Assembly: GCA_002749535.1 (NCBI GenBank)
Contig: MZZL01000380.1
Coordinates: forward strand, 558,001 to 622,000
Source of the DNA: Apophysomyces variabilis
Taxonomy: Eukaryota > Mucoromycota > Mucoromycetes > Mucorales > Mucoraceae
Direction: 5' to 3'
Length of the DNA: 64,000 nt
The position numbers and the translations under genes are program-made. Position 1 is the stretch's first letter, and every line of letters begins with the position of its first letter. Positions 23,272-34,968 of this stretch are shown piece by piece. The notes beneath the pieces were generated by a model, which was not told where the DNA came from, did no database searches, and saw only the letters and a list, made by a program, of their open reading frames with translations.

Positions 23272-26200
23272 ATGCTTCACAGATTGGCGCATAAGATCAA
23301 GGAAGATATAAAGGAAGGCATCAACGACTTGTTACATCGTAGTGACGAGAGTGAAGAGCAACGCGAAGAACAATATCAGACAGAACGTCATCGTTATGGC
23401 TCTTTCGCCCCAGTACGACACCACGCTCAAGTCAAGTTCTATATCGATGGCCATGATCATTGCTGGTAGGAATAAGAAGAAGAACATGATCACCAAAGAA
23501 GAATGGTCGGACGTGGGTGTTGTATATTCATACATGATGATTTATTTTCAGGGCAGTATCCGAGGCCATCGAGGATGCACGAGAGTCGATTTTCATTGAG
23601 GATTGGTGGTTGGTACGTAAATTGCTCTCCATCTTTTTTCCATGTGAAAGAAATGGGACGCATCTGAAGCCATTCATTCTCTACCCACGCTCAAACCGTT
23701 TTCCCTTTTATTTATTTTAGACACCGGAGTTGGTAAGTCTAAATCATTGAAAAAAAAAGTCCGGCTCTTTGATTTTCCCTTTCCTTTCATTCAGTATCTC
23801 CGCAGACCTCCTGCAAAATACCCTCAATATCGTATTGATCGTTTACTGAAAAGAAAAGCAGAACAAGGTGTCAAAATATTTATCGTAGTTTACAAGGTAT
23901 CTATGTGCGGGAACGTCATTGAGTGTCCAGACTACTGCTGTATTAGTCCAATTCTAAACTGCTGGTCATCTAATAGGAAGTGGAACTGGCACTTACATTA
24001 GATAGTGCCCATACAAAACATACCTTGCAGGGATTGCACGAGAACATCGTTGGTAATGGATGGATTGACCGTCATAAGCTCGCCTTCTTATGTTTAAATC
24101 ATAATCGCTTCGTATTTTTTAGTGCAAAGACATCCTGATCATGCAATCGGTGGAACCTTCTTTTGGTCACACCATGAAAAAATGGTGGTTGTTGATAACC
24201 GTATTGCTTTTGTGGGTGGGATAGACTTGTGTTTCGGGTAAATGGATTGCGTCCCTTTCCTTTTTCGCTTGATTTATTCATGTAAAACTTTTTCTAGTCG
24301 ATGGGATACACACACCCATCGTTTGGCCGATTTCCATACCGACGAACCGGGTATGGAGATCTTCCCCGGTCAGGACTACAGTGATGCCAGAGTGCGAGAT
24401 TTTGAAAGTGGTATGTGATACAATTTTCGCTATATGAACTCATAGGCGCTGAATTTGCACGTTTTCAGTCAAGGACTGGGATATGCGATTGATTGACAAG
24501 ACGGTGATGCCGAGAATGCCGTGGCACGATATGTCATTGTGCATGGTAAGGGTCTTGTGCACACGCAGAAAACAGAAGGCTTGTGTCACTAACAAGGTAA
24601 CAAAAACCAACGACATAGCTGGGTGGCCCCGTACTTGATGTTGCTCGTCATTTCTGCGAGAGATGGAATTTTATCAAACATGAAAAAGCAATGGATAAAG
24701 CCAGAGTTCCTTTCTTGCAGCCTCCTCTTGGCGGTTTTACTCGCAATCAATCGTTTAGAGTTCCAAGTCAAGGGGAAGGAGGCCGTCATTACAGACAGCA
24801 CCATTTTCGACATGGGACCCGAAATATCCATGGTACTTGCCGGGCTCAAGTCCTTCGAAGCAGTGCTGATTGGAGCTCTGGCATCCCGAATGAGGTACCG
24901 TGCATAATACTTGATTGCTATTTGATTGATCAAAAATTATCTACGGTTACTAGGCATCTATCCAGAACGCCTATATTGCATTGATCAATGCTGCTCAACA
25001 TTTTGTCTATATCGAGAATCAGTTCTTCAGTAAGTGTGGACTCTTATGACCATACTGTGAAACTTATCATTCGAAAAAAGTCACCTCGACCGAGGATGAC
25101 AATGATTTCATCCTAAAAAATAAGATTGGTCAGGCAATTGTGAGACGTATTATTCGTGCCCATGAAGAAGGCACGAAATTCAAAGTGGTGGTTTTAATGC
25201 CTTTGATGCCGGCATTTCCTGCGGATCTGAGCACAAAAGAAGCTGCTACAGCAAGGTAAGGAAAAACTCCACAAGAAAAAAAAATAGACAACGCTGTTCT
25301 GATCACGAATCTAACCCATTTAATGAATTTCATAGACTTGTGATGCATTTCCAATATATCTCTATTTGCCGCGGTAGCCGCAGTATCGTAAATAGACTGA
25401 AAAAGGTGGGCATTAATCCCGACGAATACATACGATTCTATAGTCTACGAAGCTATGATCGTATCAACCGCAGCAAGATGGAAGAGATGCTTGCTCAGGC
25501 TGCGGGCTACACGCCCATGCAACAAATTCTTGCCGAGGCAGGGCAATTGCCAGAGGAGCAGCGTGCCAAGTTCGTTAAACACGCAGGTGACCCTGATTTT
25601 GCCCGTGGCATTGATGGTGTCCGAACCACCGAGGATGAGGTAGAATATGCTCGCGTCCCGGGAGAAGAAGAAGCACAGCGTCTTCAAGAGCAGTACAGAC
25701 GACGGGCTTCGCAGACCTTCCATGACCGTGAAAGCATTGCATCCGATTCCATCGCTCATGATGCTATGAAAGGCGGCAGACTGGCTAGCGAACCGTGGGT
25801 TACCGATACTGCCCAATCGCGCCATCATGATTGGCAGTCAGAAAGAGAAGAAGCAAGCGATTATGTAACAGAGGAACTCTACATCCACGCTAAAGTGATG
25901 ATAGTCGATGGTAAGGAGAGATGGAGAAAAACTTAGATCCATGTATTTATGATCTTTTTCCCTCTATTATCTTATAGATCGTACGGTCATTATGGGTTCT
26001 GCCAACCTGAATGATCGATCACAATGCGGCGATCGTGATTCCGAGATTGCTTTGCTTGTGGAGGATCAAGATATGATCCCGTCTGTGATGGATGGTCGCT
26101 ATGTAGGTTTTTGCGTGCTTCCATCGTAACTTTATATTCCTGATACAGAATATTTTATTCTACAGTATGAAGCTAGTCGCTTTGCTGGCACATTGCGTCG

Positions 26201-26702
26201 CCAACTATGGAAAGAACATCTAGGATTGATCCCTGATCAACCTTTAGATAATGTGGATGATGCTATGTTACCCTTACCTGTTAAACAGATCGACTGTATG
26301 AACACGCCTGAAGACCAATTGGTAATGGATCCGCTGGGTGAAGAAACAATCGATCGGTGGAACGAGATTGCAAGGACGAACACAGAAGCATTCCGTCACG
26401 TTTTCCACTGTGTGCCTGAAGATAGCGGTAAAGGAAACAATATACCAACCCTAGCTATTCTAAATATATGGATATTTTTAGTGACGAATTGGGAGCAATA
26501 CAAAGCTTTCCGCCCGGACCCAGCTAAAATTGATGTCGGACACATTCATGATCCTAATATGTCCGTCAAGGAAATTCGTGAGCAGCTAGGTCGTATCAGA
26601 GGCCATCTAGTCGAGTTTCCATATCACTTCCTAGAGGACGTCGATCTTCAGGGTGAATCTATTCCATTCATCAGTAACCTTACACAAGAACTCTACACGT
26701 GA
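23272..26702 (+). CDS. Phospholipase D, short fungal type (two HKD motifs)
   Basis: More than ten exons, about 830 residues. Known reaction: hydrolysis of phosphatidylcholine to phosphatidic acid and choline at membranes, with roles in vesicle traffic and signalling. Seen in order: start [39 protein letters not shown], in which TPEL is a 12-nt microexon at 23721-23732; first HKD motif [52 protein letters not shown] and [40 protein letters not shown]; second HKD motif [27 protein letters not shown], split by an intron near 25914. The C-terminal ~200 residues are family-specific. No PX or PH domain precedes the catalytic core, unlike yeast Spo14 or animal PLD1, so membrane targeting must use other means. 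All catalytic His, Lys and Asp residues are present. Confidence 0.93.
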
Positions 26703-27234
26703 AGACTTGAATAACTCAAAAAAGGATAAGCTATACATAAAAAGGAAACAAAAAAAAAGAACTTGTAGCTTCCTATGACTGGACAGAAGTCAGATATCCA
26801 CGGATTTCGTTTAGAACCCCTGTGAGCGATGAGCTTCTTGAAAGTTACATCACCTAAGTGCTGTTTTGTGTCCAGTTTCTTAAATATCTTCAAATTGTTG
26901 AAAATATTGATATGTTCCCCCTTTTCCATTGTTATTCGGATAGTGATAAATAGAACACTTCCAAGGGGCATGATGACTATTTAATGACTTTGGGTTGCAT
27001 GAGGCTCAGCGTCTGCTCAGCTTTTCCAGTTGGAGCCTTTAGCGTCCTAAACTGGTAATTAAGGTGAATGGTTGAAAGAGGCGCAGCGTAAAATTCCGAG
27101 TGGGTGATTTCGATTGCCAGAAATGGAGAGACTGATGATTCATAGTTCCCGGAAGGATGAGAAAATTTCAAAATTATATAACGTAAACTTTCTTACTGCA
27201 GCGGTATGAAAATCAAACATTCAATATCCATTTC
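26703..27234. other. Intergenic with two uncertain minus-strand open frames
   Basis: Minus-strand open frames at 26977-27171 (MKFSHPSGNYESSVSPFLAI start) and 26693-26971 (TKQHLGDVTFKKLIAHRGSK within) are in different frames. They look moderately protein-like but show no known domain. They may be remains of a gene broken by a frameshift, or chance frames. The first part also holds the PLD 3' flank. Confidence 0.3.
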
Positions 27235-27633
27235 ATGTCTACTCTCATCGCCTTCTCTCTTTTCAGCGCACAGTGGCGCAAAACCGGGTCTATAGCGGTA
27301 GTAGCGTTTCGCACACAACGATGGTTTTCTCATTCAAGTGGCCAACGTTATCCACATCCATGCGATTACAGCAGCAATGATAGAAGCACCGGCCGTTGCT
27401 TTACCTGGCGTTACTATGTTCCTCCTGCACAAAATACAACACCACGATCACCACCTCCCTCAACAGAACGTGCCATGCTAAAGTCATTTCCTCAACCTAG
27501 TCTCACGCCTACGCTACATCACTCTCTCCTTAACTCCAGCTCTAATACCGATCGCAATTCCAACACCAATTCAAATAGAAATCGTTGCGCCACTTGTTCA
27601 GGTCCTCATTCTACAGAGTTTTGCCCTTGTTAA
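27235..27633 (+). CDS. Possible small protein with C-terminal Cys/His cluster
   Basis: An open frame of 132 codons starting MSTLIAFSLFSAQWRKTGSI. The first segment (IAVVAFRTQRWFSHSSGQ) resembles a mitochondrial presequence (Arg, Ser, hydrophobic, no acidic residues). A Pro/Ser/Thr/Asn-rich middle follows, then the end NRCATCSGPHSTEFCPC, a C-x2-C-x3-H-x4-C cluster one residue shorter than a CCHC zinc knuckle. A TTTTCAG acceptor-like site lies inside the first codons, so the real start may be elsewhere. No family recognised; it could be a chance frame. Confidence 0.35.
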   Translation: MSTLIAFSLFSAQWRKTGSIAVVAFRTQRWFSHSSGQRYPHPCDYSSNDRSTGRCFTWRYYVPPAQNTTPRSPPPSTERAMLKSFPQPSLTPTLHHSLLNSSSNTDRNSNTNSNRNRCATCSGPHSTEFCPC

Positions 27634-27729
27634 ACAGAAACACTTGTACAGTTAGTATTTTGCTTTTCGTTGATTAAACTACATCTATATCTATGCGTGG
27701 GTTCGTTCATGGGATGTGTTGTTGTGTTC

Positions 27730-27996
27730 CTAATTGGAGTTGCGAGCACGTCTTCGCTTTTGTTTGGCCTAGTTTAATAAGAAACGAAAAAAGCGTCAAT
27801 AACTAGAAAATACGCTTTTGGGAAGAGGTTCTTTTATGCGCTGTACCTTCAGTTTTGCCTTCAGCTTTGCAGTTTTGCAGGGTTTTGTAGATAATTCACG
27901 CATGAACATGGAGGTGGGAGCGGTGGTAACTGTTTGCTGAGTAGCACGCTGGAGCGCACCTCTGGAGAGAAGAGAAAACATGACAGTGGAAAGCAT
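27730..27996 (-). CDS. Putative small basic mitochondrial protein
   Basis: Two exons. ATG 27996 starts MLSTVMFSLLSRGALQRATQ, a presequence-like stretch (Arg/Ser/Thr/Leu, no acidic residues), then MFMRELSTKPCKTAKLKAKL and KVQRIKEPLPKS. A 45-nt intron (27769-27813, donor GTATTT, acceptor CTAG) joins in phase to AKQKRRRARNSN and the stop at 27730. Without the intron the frame would end in VFSSY instead. The mature part would be short and strongly basic, as in small mitoribosomal or mRNA-binding proteins, but no family is recognised. An upstream exon is possible. Confidence 0.42.
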
Positions 27997-30900
27997 GGGT
28001 TCACTGGGCCAGCAATGGTAGCAACAACAACAACAACAACAATAAGAGAGGGCACCAAAACAGAAGTCACTTTCTAAGCGGGGATTTTCCCATCCAAAAA
28101 TCAGTAAGCGCCGTGGTAGAATAATATAGTACACGATGCATAAACTTGGCCTGCTAGATACCAGGAGTGCAGAGTATTTTAATCTAGGGGCGACTCCAGC
28201 AATAAATTGAGAGAGTCTATCTATGAATTGAAGCGTGTAGGAGATACTCACCCTATTTTACGTGAGAGTCCCAAGGAAATTTCGTTCCTGAAGTTGATCT
28301 TTTGTATCCGTTTCTGTCTGAGTTCAGATCAAACCATCGAACCCTTGCAAATGCAGTGTTGTCTGCTAGCAGCTTCCCAACAACTTTCACTCCAGAATCA
28401 CTAGATTCCGCAATGTCACTGGGAAGCAAGCACGTCTGTAAAGCTGAATTGTCCTACGGATAAGGTTAGATGAGGATCACAACGTAAATATTTCGCTGGG
28501 ATGCAACCATTCTCTGAGAGATAGGCAAGCCCGGTTCAATTAATAAACCAATGATGGAAATGGAGACCATAACAGGCTGCAACACGTACATGGATGCGGC
28601 AACAGCCGCATCAGCAGCAAAGCAACCTGTGGTTGAAGATAAAACCATAGGAGACACATGAGCTGTAGGCAAATGCATACCATTCTCTTTTGCCACAAAT
28701 TTGGTCGGCATGCTCCAGGAACAGATGAACACACAATAAGCTCATCCTTACTACTTATGGGCGATGCCAAGCTTAGAAAAATATGTGAACGAGCAGTGGT
28801 ATATCTTTATTTCAAAATATACCGTGGTCAATGTGGACAATAAAGAGGTGAGGGGTTTAACGGGCTGGTCATGCCAGCGTTGGAGGCATCAAGTTTACCA
28901 AGACGGCAGGACACATATTCGTTGTTCTCCTTGGGTGTGTTGATGGGTTGATCGGTTGGCATCGAAAGCGTGCAAATCAATGGCTCGTTGAGGCCATGGA
29001 TTTGACAATGAACCTATGGAATTGACATGGTGAGTGCTTTGCTTTTTTTTTTTTTTACCTTACGATTAGCCACTCGGCAGCACGGACAGCACCCCGATCC
29101 ATTAAGGCTTATGCCTGTAAAAAAAACATGGAGTGTTCCCGACAATCAGCCCTAGCAAGGGTCATAAAAGGGTATCTTTCTGGAGGCATCACAAAATGAG
29201 AAAAGATAAAATGAGGAAAAGTGGAGTCACCAACAAAGATTGACGAGTTGAGCGGAGGGGCCTTTTTATCCTGTATCACTATTTCCTCTCGCTCTCCCCA
29301 TTTTTTGCCCTTCAGAGCCTCAAGGGAAATCTTTAGTTCTTTTATACTATTTTTTTTTCTATCTGGCTAGAGCAGATAGGCCGAATGGCGCAAGTGCTTA
29401 GTGGCATTTTAATAAAATCCGAGTTTCCAACCAAAAATTGATAAAGATCGCGGGTGACTAGGGCAATAATAACTTTCAAGTGTTGTGGTTGGCTTTGGGG
29501 CTGGAACCGCGTGGCTCGAGGTGGCGCGCAAGGGTAAGTGCGGCGCGCTGGTGCGGGGGTGGCGTGTGGGGCATGGGAGCCGTCTCATGCCAATGCCATG
29601 CCGAACTGCACCAGGTCCATGTACGTGGCCGCACTTCGCCCATTCGCTGTGGATGGCGAACTGCACCACCTCGATGTTTCGAGTGGAGAGCATGATGGAC
29701 CGGTATTTGTCGCCATAACAAGTGCAGACAGGAAAATACGGACAAGACTCGATGATTGACCTATGCTAGAGCCACCTAATCGTTAGCATAGGAAGCATAA
29801 ACAAAGAGATATAGATAATAGCCGATTTGATCTGTTATTAATAGAACTCCAACCATATTGATCAATAGACATAAGAAATGTCTTTGTGGCTATGAAAAGA
29901 TCGCTGTAATTAGTTGAATAGAAATTCAAATTGTATGATACGTTCGATAGTTTTGATCTTGGACGTCTCTGTCATCGCTTGTAAAGCTATGACTAATATC
30001 TTTTCGGTTTCAAATCTACAAGTAATTACTAGTAATACTCCCGTTGAACTTTTATTAACCGATTGCTTTCTATATTGTTGTATTAGGATAGGGTAGGAGT
30101 GTATAGCAAATAGAATAGAAAGGGCTTTTCAAAACTGTATTTTAGTCTGGCCACTGATTACGAATAGCTACCGAAACGTTCGTTCAATGGTATTGTGACG
30201 ATATTTAAGTTTGGCCAGCCTCCTTACATAGTCATGAACTTGATCAGTTCGTCCTATACAATAGGATAAGAAAGATTAATCGTCTTCGAGACACCTATCC
30301 TTCCTTATCCGCAGTAGAGTATAACCAAAGAAATTATGTCCAGCATCTGACCTTTGTTGTGATTTATCTGTATAGACGGGTGTCGTCAATTAGCACAAGA
30401 AATTATCCGCTTTGTTAGTCATTTTAACGGCTAAAAGTCTGATTTAAAGAGTTACATATAGTTACTATCACTTCTTTAACCAAAGATGTAAATATAAAGA
30501 CTGCCTTTTTAGCCGTATTTTGAGCTTTAATGGAATGGTAAATGGCGGTTTCCATCTTCGCAAAGGGATATCTAGCCGAAGAGCTATTGACAAAACGGTT
30601 AGTACTAGCACCACATAAGAACACTGGATCGCGACGCAGAGAGTCTCATTGTGATGTCGATCGTTTACTCCATGGCCGTCCTCTATTTGACGGTGGTTCG
30701 ATAGGGTTCTCGCAACAATTTGTGATTTCAAGCAGGAATCGATGGATCTCGATCAATGACAACACTATGCCAACAAGAAGAGCAAAATAAGATTTCGCAT
30801 GAATCGGCAGTTTATTAAACAGTAAATATATAAATGAGACAAAAGAAAAACCAATTTCTAGGTGAACGGATTGTGAATGAAAGGAAGACAGCATTTCTGA

Positions 30901-31905
30901 GTGAAAGTTAAAGAGAACACCTTTGAACGCAACCCATATGACATGTTCTTGTTGATACAAAATAGCTATTGCGTACTGTAAGCCTATTTTATGGTTAGAC
31001 GCAGAACATTTTGAAACAAATGCAGATGAAGGCTCAAGGTCCTGGTAATTTTCAGCTTGGATCAAGCAATACACGAGAAACGCATGGTTACAATCAGCTT
31101 AGCTGTAGAACCTGTTTGATTATTTTGATTGAATCATTAAGAATTCTTCGGATAAGTAGTCGATACCAACCGTCCGCGGGAGCTTACTGATTGCATTATT
31201 GCAGTGGTGTAAAACTGAAAGAACTCGATGGTTAGAATAAACGCGCAAAATGCTACAAATGAGACGAATATATCCTCTGCACGCATTGCGCATAGGCCAT
31301 TAGTCACACGAAACTATGGACTATGATGCGGTTCGAATGTGATTAGCATTTTTAATCTAATTGCTTTCCATGTTACAAGCAATTTTTTTTTCAAAAGTGG
31401 TCTAGGAAGGTCTCCTAGAAATGGGGTAATCTAGTAATGCACGTACTGTACAATGACATGAGTGGTTAGTGACCGATGAATGTTTGGCCTGTCTTCTATG
31501 CTGAACTCATATAGATTAAAGCGAACTCAGTAAAAGAAAGATAAGAGGAATGCACAGAAAGGAAGCGGTACGTCAATACAGAGCTGCACGTTATTTCGAA
31601 GTGTAGTGTCTGCGGTGCGCGTTGGAACCATGACGTTTTAGGGCCAATTACATTTAAAGGACGTTTTGCTGTATGGCTTGAAACAAGAAATGACGGTTCC
31701 TTGAGCTGGAGCCAAACGACGACCATAATTTTAAGTGTAGAAAGTAGAAATATCTTTACATACTTTAACACGAAATGCTATGTTAATAAAGAAGAACATT
31801 TGCATAAACTGACTCCAACTCCGAGATTTTCCCGACGGAAGATTTTCCTTTTCTTTTCCTTTCATTCTCTCTTGTACTAGTGCCATAAAGAGAGGATCCA
31901 TTCAC
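27997..31905. other. Gene desert with a GC-rich island
   Basis: About 3.9 kb without a supportable gene. It contains a short (CAA)n run at 28021-28044, a T-homopolymer at 29044-29056, and a strikingly GC-rich patch at about 29490-29690 inside otherwise AT-rich DNA; the patch is open in several frames on both strands, as expected from few AT-rich stops. Open frames at 28466-28770, 30468-31074 and 31496-31771 lack domains and codon bias; some may be eroded transposon coding sequence. The right end holds the 5' flank of the Mg transporter gene. Confidence 0.5.
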
Positions 31906-33392
31906 ATGCTGCAAGAAAAGTACATTGGACTCATTCTTGCCATGAGTTCTAGTCTATTCATCGGTTTGTCATTCGTCATCACCAAGAAAGGTCTCATGGA
32001 TGCCAAACGACATTATGGTATAACTTGCACTGCGACTTGTACAAAACAATAGGTTTAGCTGAACGTTTCTAGCAACAGGCGTTTCAGGGACAGGGAATGA
32101 ATATGTTTACCTAAAGAATTGGACCTGGTGGACTGGGATGGGAACCAGTTAAGTGTATGAGATAACTTAAAATTTTGCCTTTTCATTTATTGGTGATTTT
32201 TTCTATCTCTCTCACACATACATACACACACGCACACACACTTTACTGTTGCTATTATATTTTAACAGTGGCCCTTGGCGAGATTCTGAATTTCTCTGCA
32301 TATTCGTTCGCACCACCAATACTAGTGACTCCTCTTGGCTCGCTTAGTGTGATTCTTGGGTAAGTCCTTCCTAGCTTAGCCAACCATTCCTCTTTCTCTC
32401 TCCTTCTCTCTCCATGCTTGTCAAGCGTATAAACATAATATATTAAGAATGCTTTCAATGTAGTGCGATTTTTGCTTCTATTTTTCTTCAAGAAGAATTA
32501 AGGATACTAGGTAAAATTGGATGTCTTCTATCCGTTGTAGGGGCCATGATTGTGGTTCTTCATGCACCGGAAGACAAGGAAGTGACATCAATTGACGAAT
32601 TGCTTGTTTACGCCCTTCAACCAGGTAAAGGGGAATAACATTTCGATTGTGAGCCTTTCCAAGAGATTGAAAAGGGAAGACGCTGACAAAAAAAATAATA
32701 GGATTCATGATGTACTGCGGAATGGTATTAGTGACGACCCTGATTATGATCCACAAAGTGGTTCCGCAGTATGGCAATAAGAATCCATTCGTATACATAT
32801 CCATCTGCTCCTTGGTTGGATCGGTTTCGGTTATGGCCATCAAAGCCTTTGGAATAGCGCTCAAGCTGACGTTCGCCGGCAACAATCAGTTTAGACACCT
32901 ATCGACTTACATCTTCGGTCTTGTGGTAGCCATATGTATCGTCGTACAGATGAACTACTTTAACAAGGCTTTGGCCCAATTTTCTACGAATGTGTAAGTG
33001 AATCAAAAAAAAAAGATGAAGTGAGACGCGTGTTCCAAGGTATCCTAATATTTAGTATTGGTATCAGAGTGAACCCCATTTACTTTGTATTTTTTACGAC
33101 GGCTACCATTACAGCATCAGCCATTCTATTTCAGGGATTTAACACGGATGATACCGTGAACGTGCTTTCGTTGATTTGCGGATTTCTTATCATTTTTGCG
33201 GGTGTGTATCTCTTAAATTCCATTGCTCAGGGCGCTGGCGCCAGTAGTAGAAGCCTCTGTCAGTTGAATGCGAACGAAGAGGAGGAGTCCGAACATCAGC
33301 AATTACTGAACGGAGTATCCACGTCAAATAACGAAGACGACTCAGAATTAGACCATTCACAGGAAGATATAGAGCTGCATCATAGGCAATAA
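31906..33392 (+). CDS. NIPA-family magnesium transporter
   Basis: Multi-exon gene, about 370 residues, with about nine hydrophobic helices and the NIPA order: MLQEKYIGLILAMSSSLFIG, LSFVITKKGLMDAKRHYG, NEYVYLKNWTWWTGM-GT, MALGEILNFSAYSFAPPILV-TPLGSLSV, AIFASIFLQEELRILGKIGC, LLSVVGAMIVVLHAPEDKEV, then FMMYCGMVLVTTLIMI, FGLVVAICIVVQMNYFNKAL and VNPIYFVFFTTATITASAIL. The KKG, TPLGSLSV, EE-x4-GKIGC and Y-NKAL-FST signatures are diagnostic. Known role: Mg2+ uptake across plasma or endosomal membranes. The tail is acidic and cytosolic (NANEEEESEHQQLL). A CA-repeat lies in an intron. Its stop is only 81 bp from that of the convergent RAD57 gene. Confidence 0.9.
32211..32242 (+). repeat. CA-rich microsatellite in a transporter intron
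   Basis: An interrupted CA repeat (cacacatacatacacacacg, then cacacacac) lies inside an intron of the NIPA gene, upstream of a pyrimidine-rich acceptor. Confidence 0.8.
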
Positions 33393-33473
33393 GGAGTAGG
33401 ATTAGGATTCATTCTCTCTATTTCTTTTGTACTTTATCAGATTGCATGTTGAATGTAATATAGATAAGACAAT

Positions 33474-34641
33474 CTAAGCAGTGAGTCTCTTTCGTTTATG
33501 AGGATGTTGACGACGATCGTACGATCTCACACCATCTTCACCAATGACGATTTCACAAGCACAACGAGCCGCGACAGGGGAGAAATCGACGAACATAGCA
33601 CGTCGTGTCTTGGCCCCATCCATCATAGGCGAGCGTGCGAGTCGGATGCGGATATTAACAGCGTTTGACCAGGTTAACCCCAGTACCGGCTTTTTCACAA
33701 GGGAGTGTATGAAAAGACTAAGAGGCACATCTTGCTGAAAATCCATCCACTTGGCCACATGTTCCGGAGGCAGATTCAATGGGTTTGGATCGTTTGACTT
33801 TGAGGTAGGTAGACTATCCGAGACCTGATTTACAACGATCACAGCTACTCGATATTGATGTGCTAATTTCTTCAATCGAGAACCGATGTCACAGATCTCT
33901 TCCAATCTATCAAAACGATGCTTATTGTCCTGCAACGAATGTTTTTCGCTCCGATAATTGGCACTGATCGAATCCAATACGATCAAACGCACATCCCGGT
34001 GTCTTTCCAGAAATACCGGCAATTGATATGCTAATACACGATACTGTGTTTGGTTGTCTGGAATAGGCATAGTGTGAATGGATTGTCTGGCTTTGTTGGG
34101 ATCCATGTTGTCGTATTTTCGACAAAAAACCTCTGTTAGCTGATCCAACCGTGCGCTGGGAAATCGTCCTTCACTATGAAGATACACAGCTGAACCTCCC
34201 AGGCCGCCAAGTGCGCTGGGTTTCTGAACGGTCAGACATAATTGCAGTACGAATTGGGTTTTCCCTGAGGAACTTTCACCCACGACTTCCGTCACTGCGC
34301 CAATGGTGATGCCACCTCCTAGGATCTGATCTAGCGCGTCATCGTCCGAAGTGATAAGATCATTGTGGCTGATCAGGTCACGACAAGTTTGGTGTCTTTG
34401 TTCCCATGGATATACTTCTGCTGCGGCTGCATCTAACAGTTCATGGATACTTTCTTGTGGTGATCCCAGCAACCTTTTCAGCTCTGGTTCTGATCGTATC
34501 AGCAGTTCTTGTGGAGCATCGAGTCCTTCTGTTAAAGAATAGTAATAGAATGAGAACCATGTTTGTTAAAAGGTTTTCAGCAAAGGACTGACCGTGTTCT
34601 AATTTAGTATATATTCCCAATTTCTTTGCCACGTCCTCCAT
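33474..34641 (-). CDS. RAD57: RAD51 paralog, Rad57/XRCC3 type
   Basis: Two exons, about 365 residues. Known role: partner of Rad55-type paralogs, helping Rad51 filaments form during recombinational repair. The N-terminal exon starts MEDVAKKLGIYTKLEH; after the intron (about 34533-34593) follow ELLIRSEPELKRLLGSPQES and the linker. The RecA fold shows LDQILGGGITIGAVTEVVGE, Walker A GESSSGKTQ, AVYLHSEGRFPSARLDQLTE, and Walker B RLIVLDSISANYR (hydrophobic strand ending in Asp). AVIVVNQVSDSL and SPVAARCACEIVIGEDGVRS follow. GGAVTE-GESS-GKTQ with a VYLHSEG strand fits Rad57/XRCC3 better than Rad51. The basic end KRKRLTA could serve nuclear import. The gene is divergent from the MFS permease. Confidence 0.85.
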
Positions 34642-34968
34642 ATCATGGCGTCGTGCTGTGAATTCCCCAATTTAGTGACTGAAAAAGGCAAACAAAAGCC
34701 GTTGGGCGTCTCGACTCTTGTCATCTTACAGCGGCAATTTAAAAAGTCATGTGGCTATTGGTGTGAAAAAAGCAAATCAATGCATAGTATTGCTTTTTTT
34801 TTCCCTTTCCCCCTCGTTTTTTTTTATTCTTTCAGCTTTATAGAGAAGTATGGCCAATCCAGTCGTATACCAACCTGTTCCTGCTGCTGGTATTTATCTA
34901 TTTCAATAAAATGGAAAAAGCATATATCTATTGCCTTGCCTTGCCTCTTATTCTGATCTATTTCTTCT
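34642..34968. promoter_or_regulatory. Shared divergent promoter region, RAD57 / MFS permease
   Basis: 327 bp separate the two divergent start codons, so both promoters must lie here or overlap. It holds a T-rich stretch (gctttttttttccctttccc near 34793) and AT-rich DNA. No specific operator recognised. A frame at 34645-34956 is open on the plus strand but shows no domain. Confidence 0.5.

Noticed and set aside
29400..29760. Overlapping open frames on both strands
   Set aside because: Simultaneously open in several frames because the DNA is GC-rich; none has domain or splice support.
30468..31074. Possible Helitron helicase fragment
   Set aside because: A faint resemblance of one segment to helicase text, but no Walker motif or consistent frame; too weak to call.
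31321..31345. tRNA B-box-like word (ggttcgaat)
   Set aside because: No A-box at the right distance and no cloverleaf arms visible.
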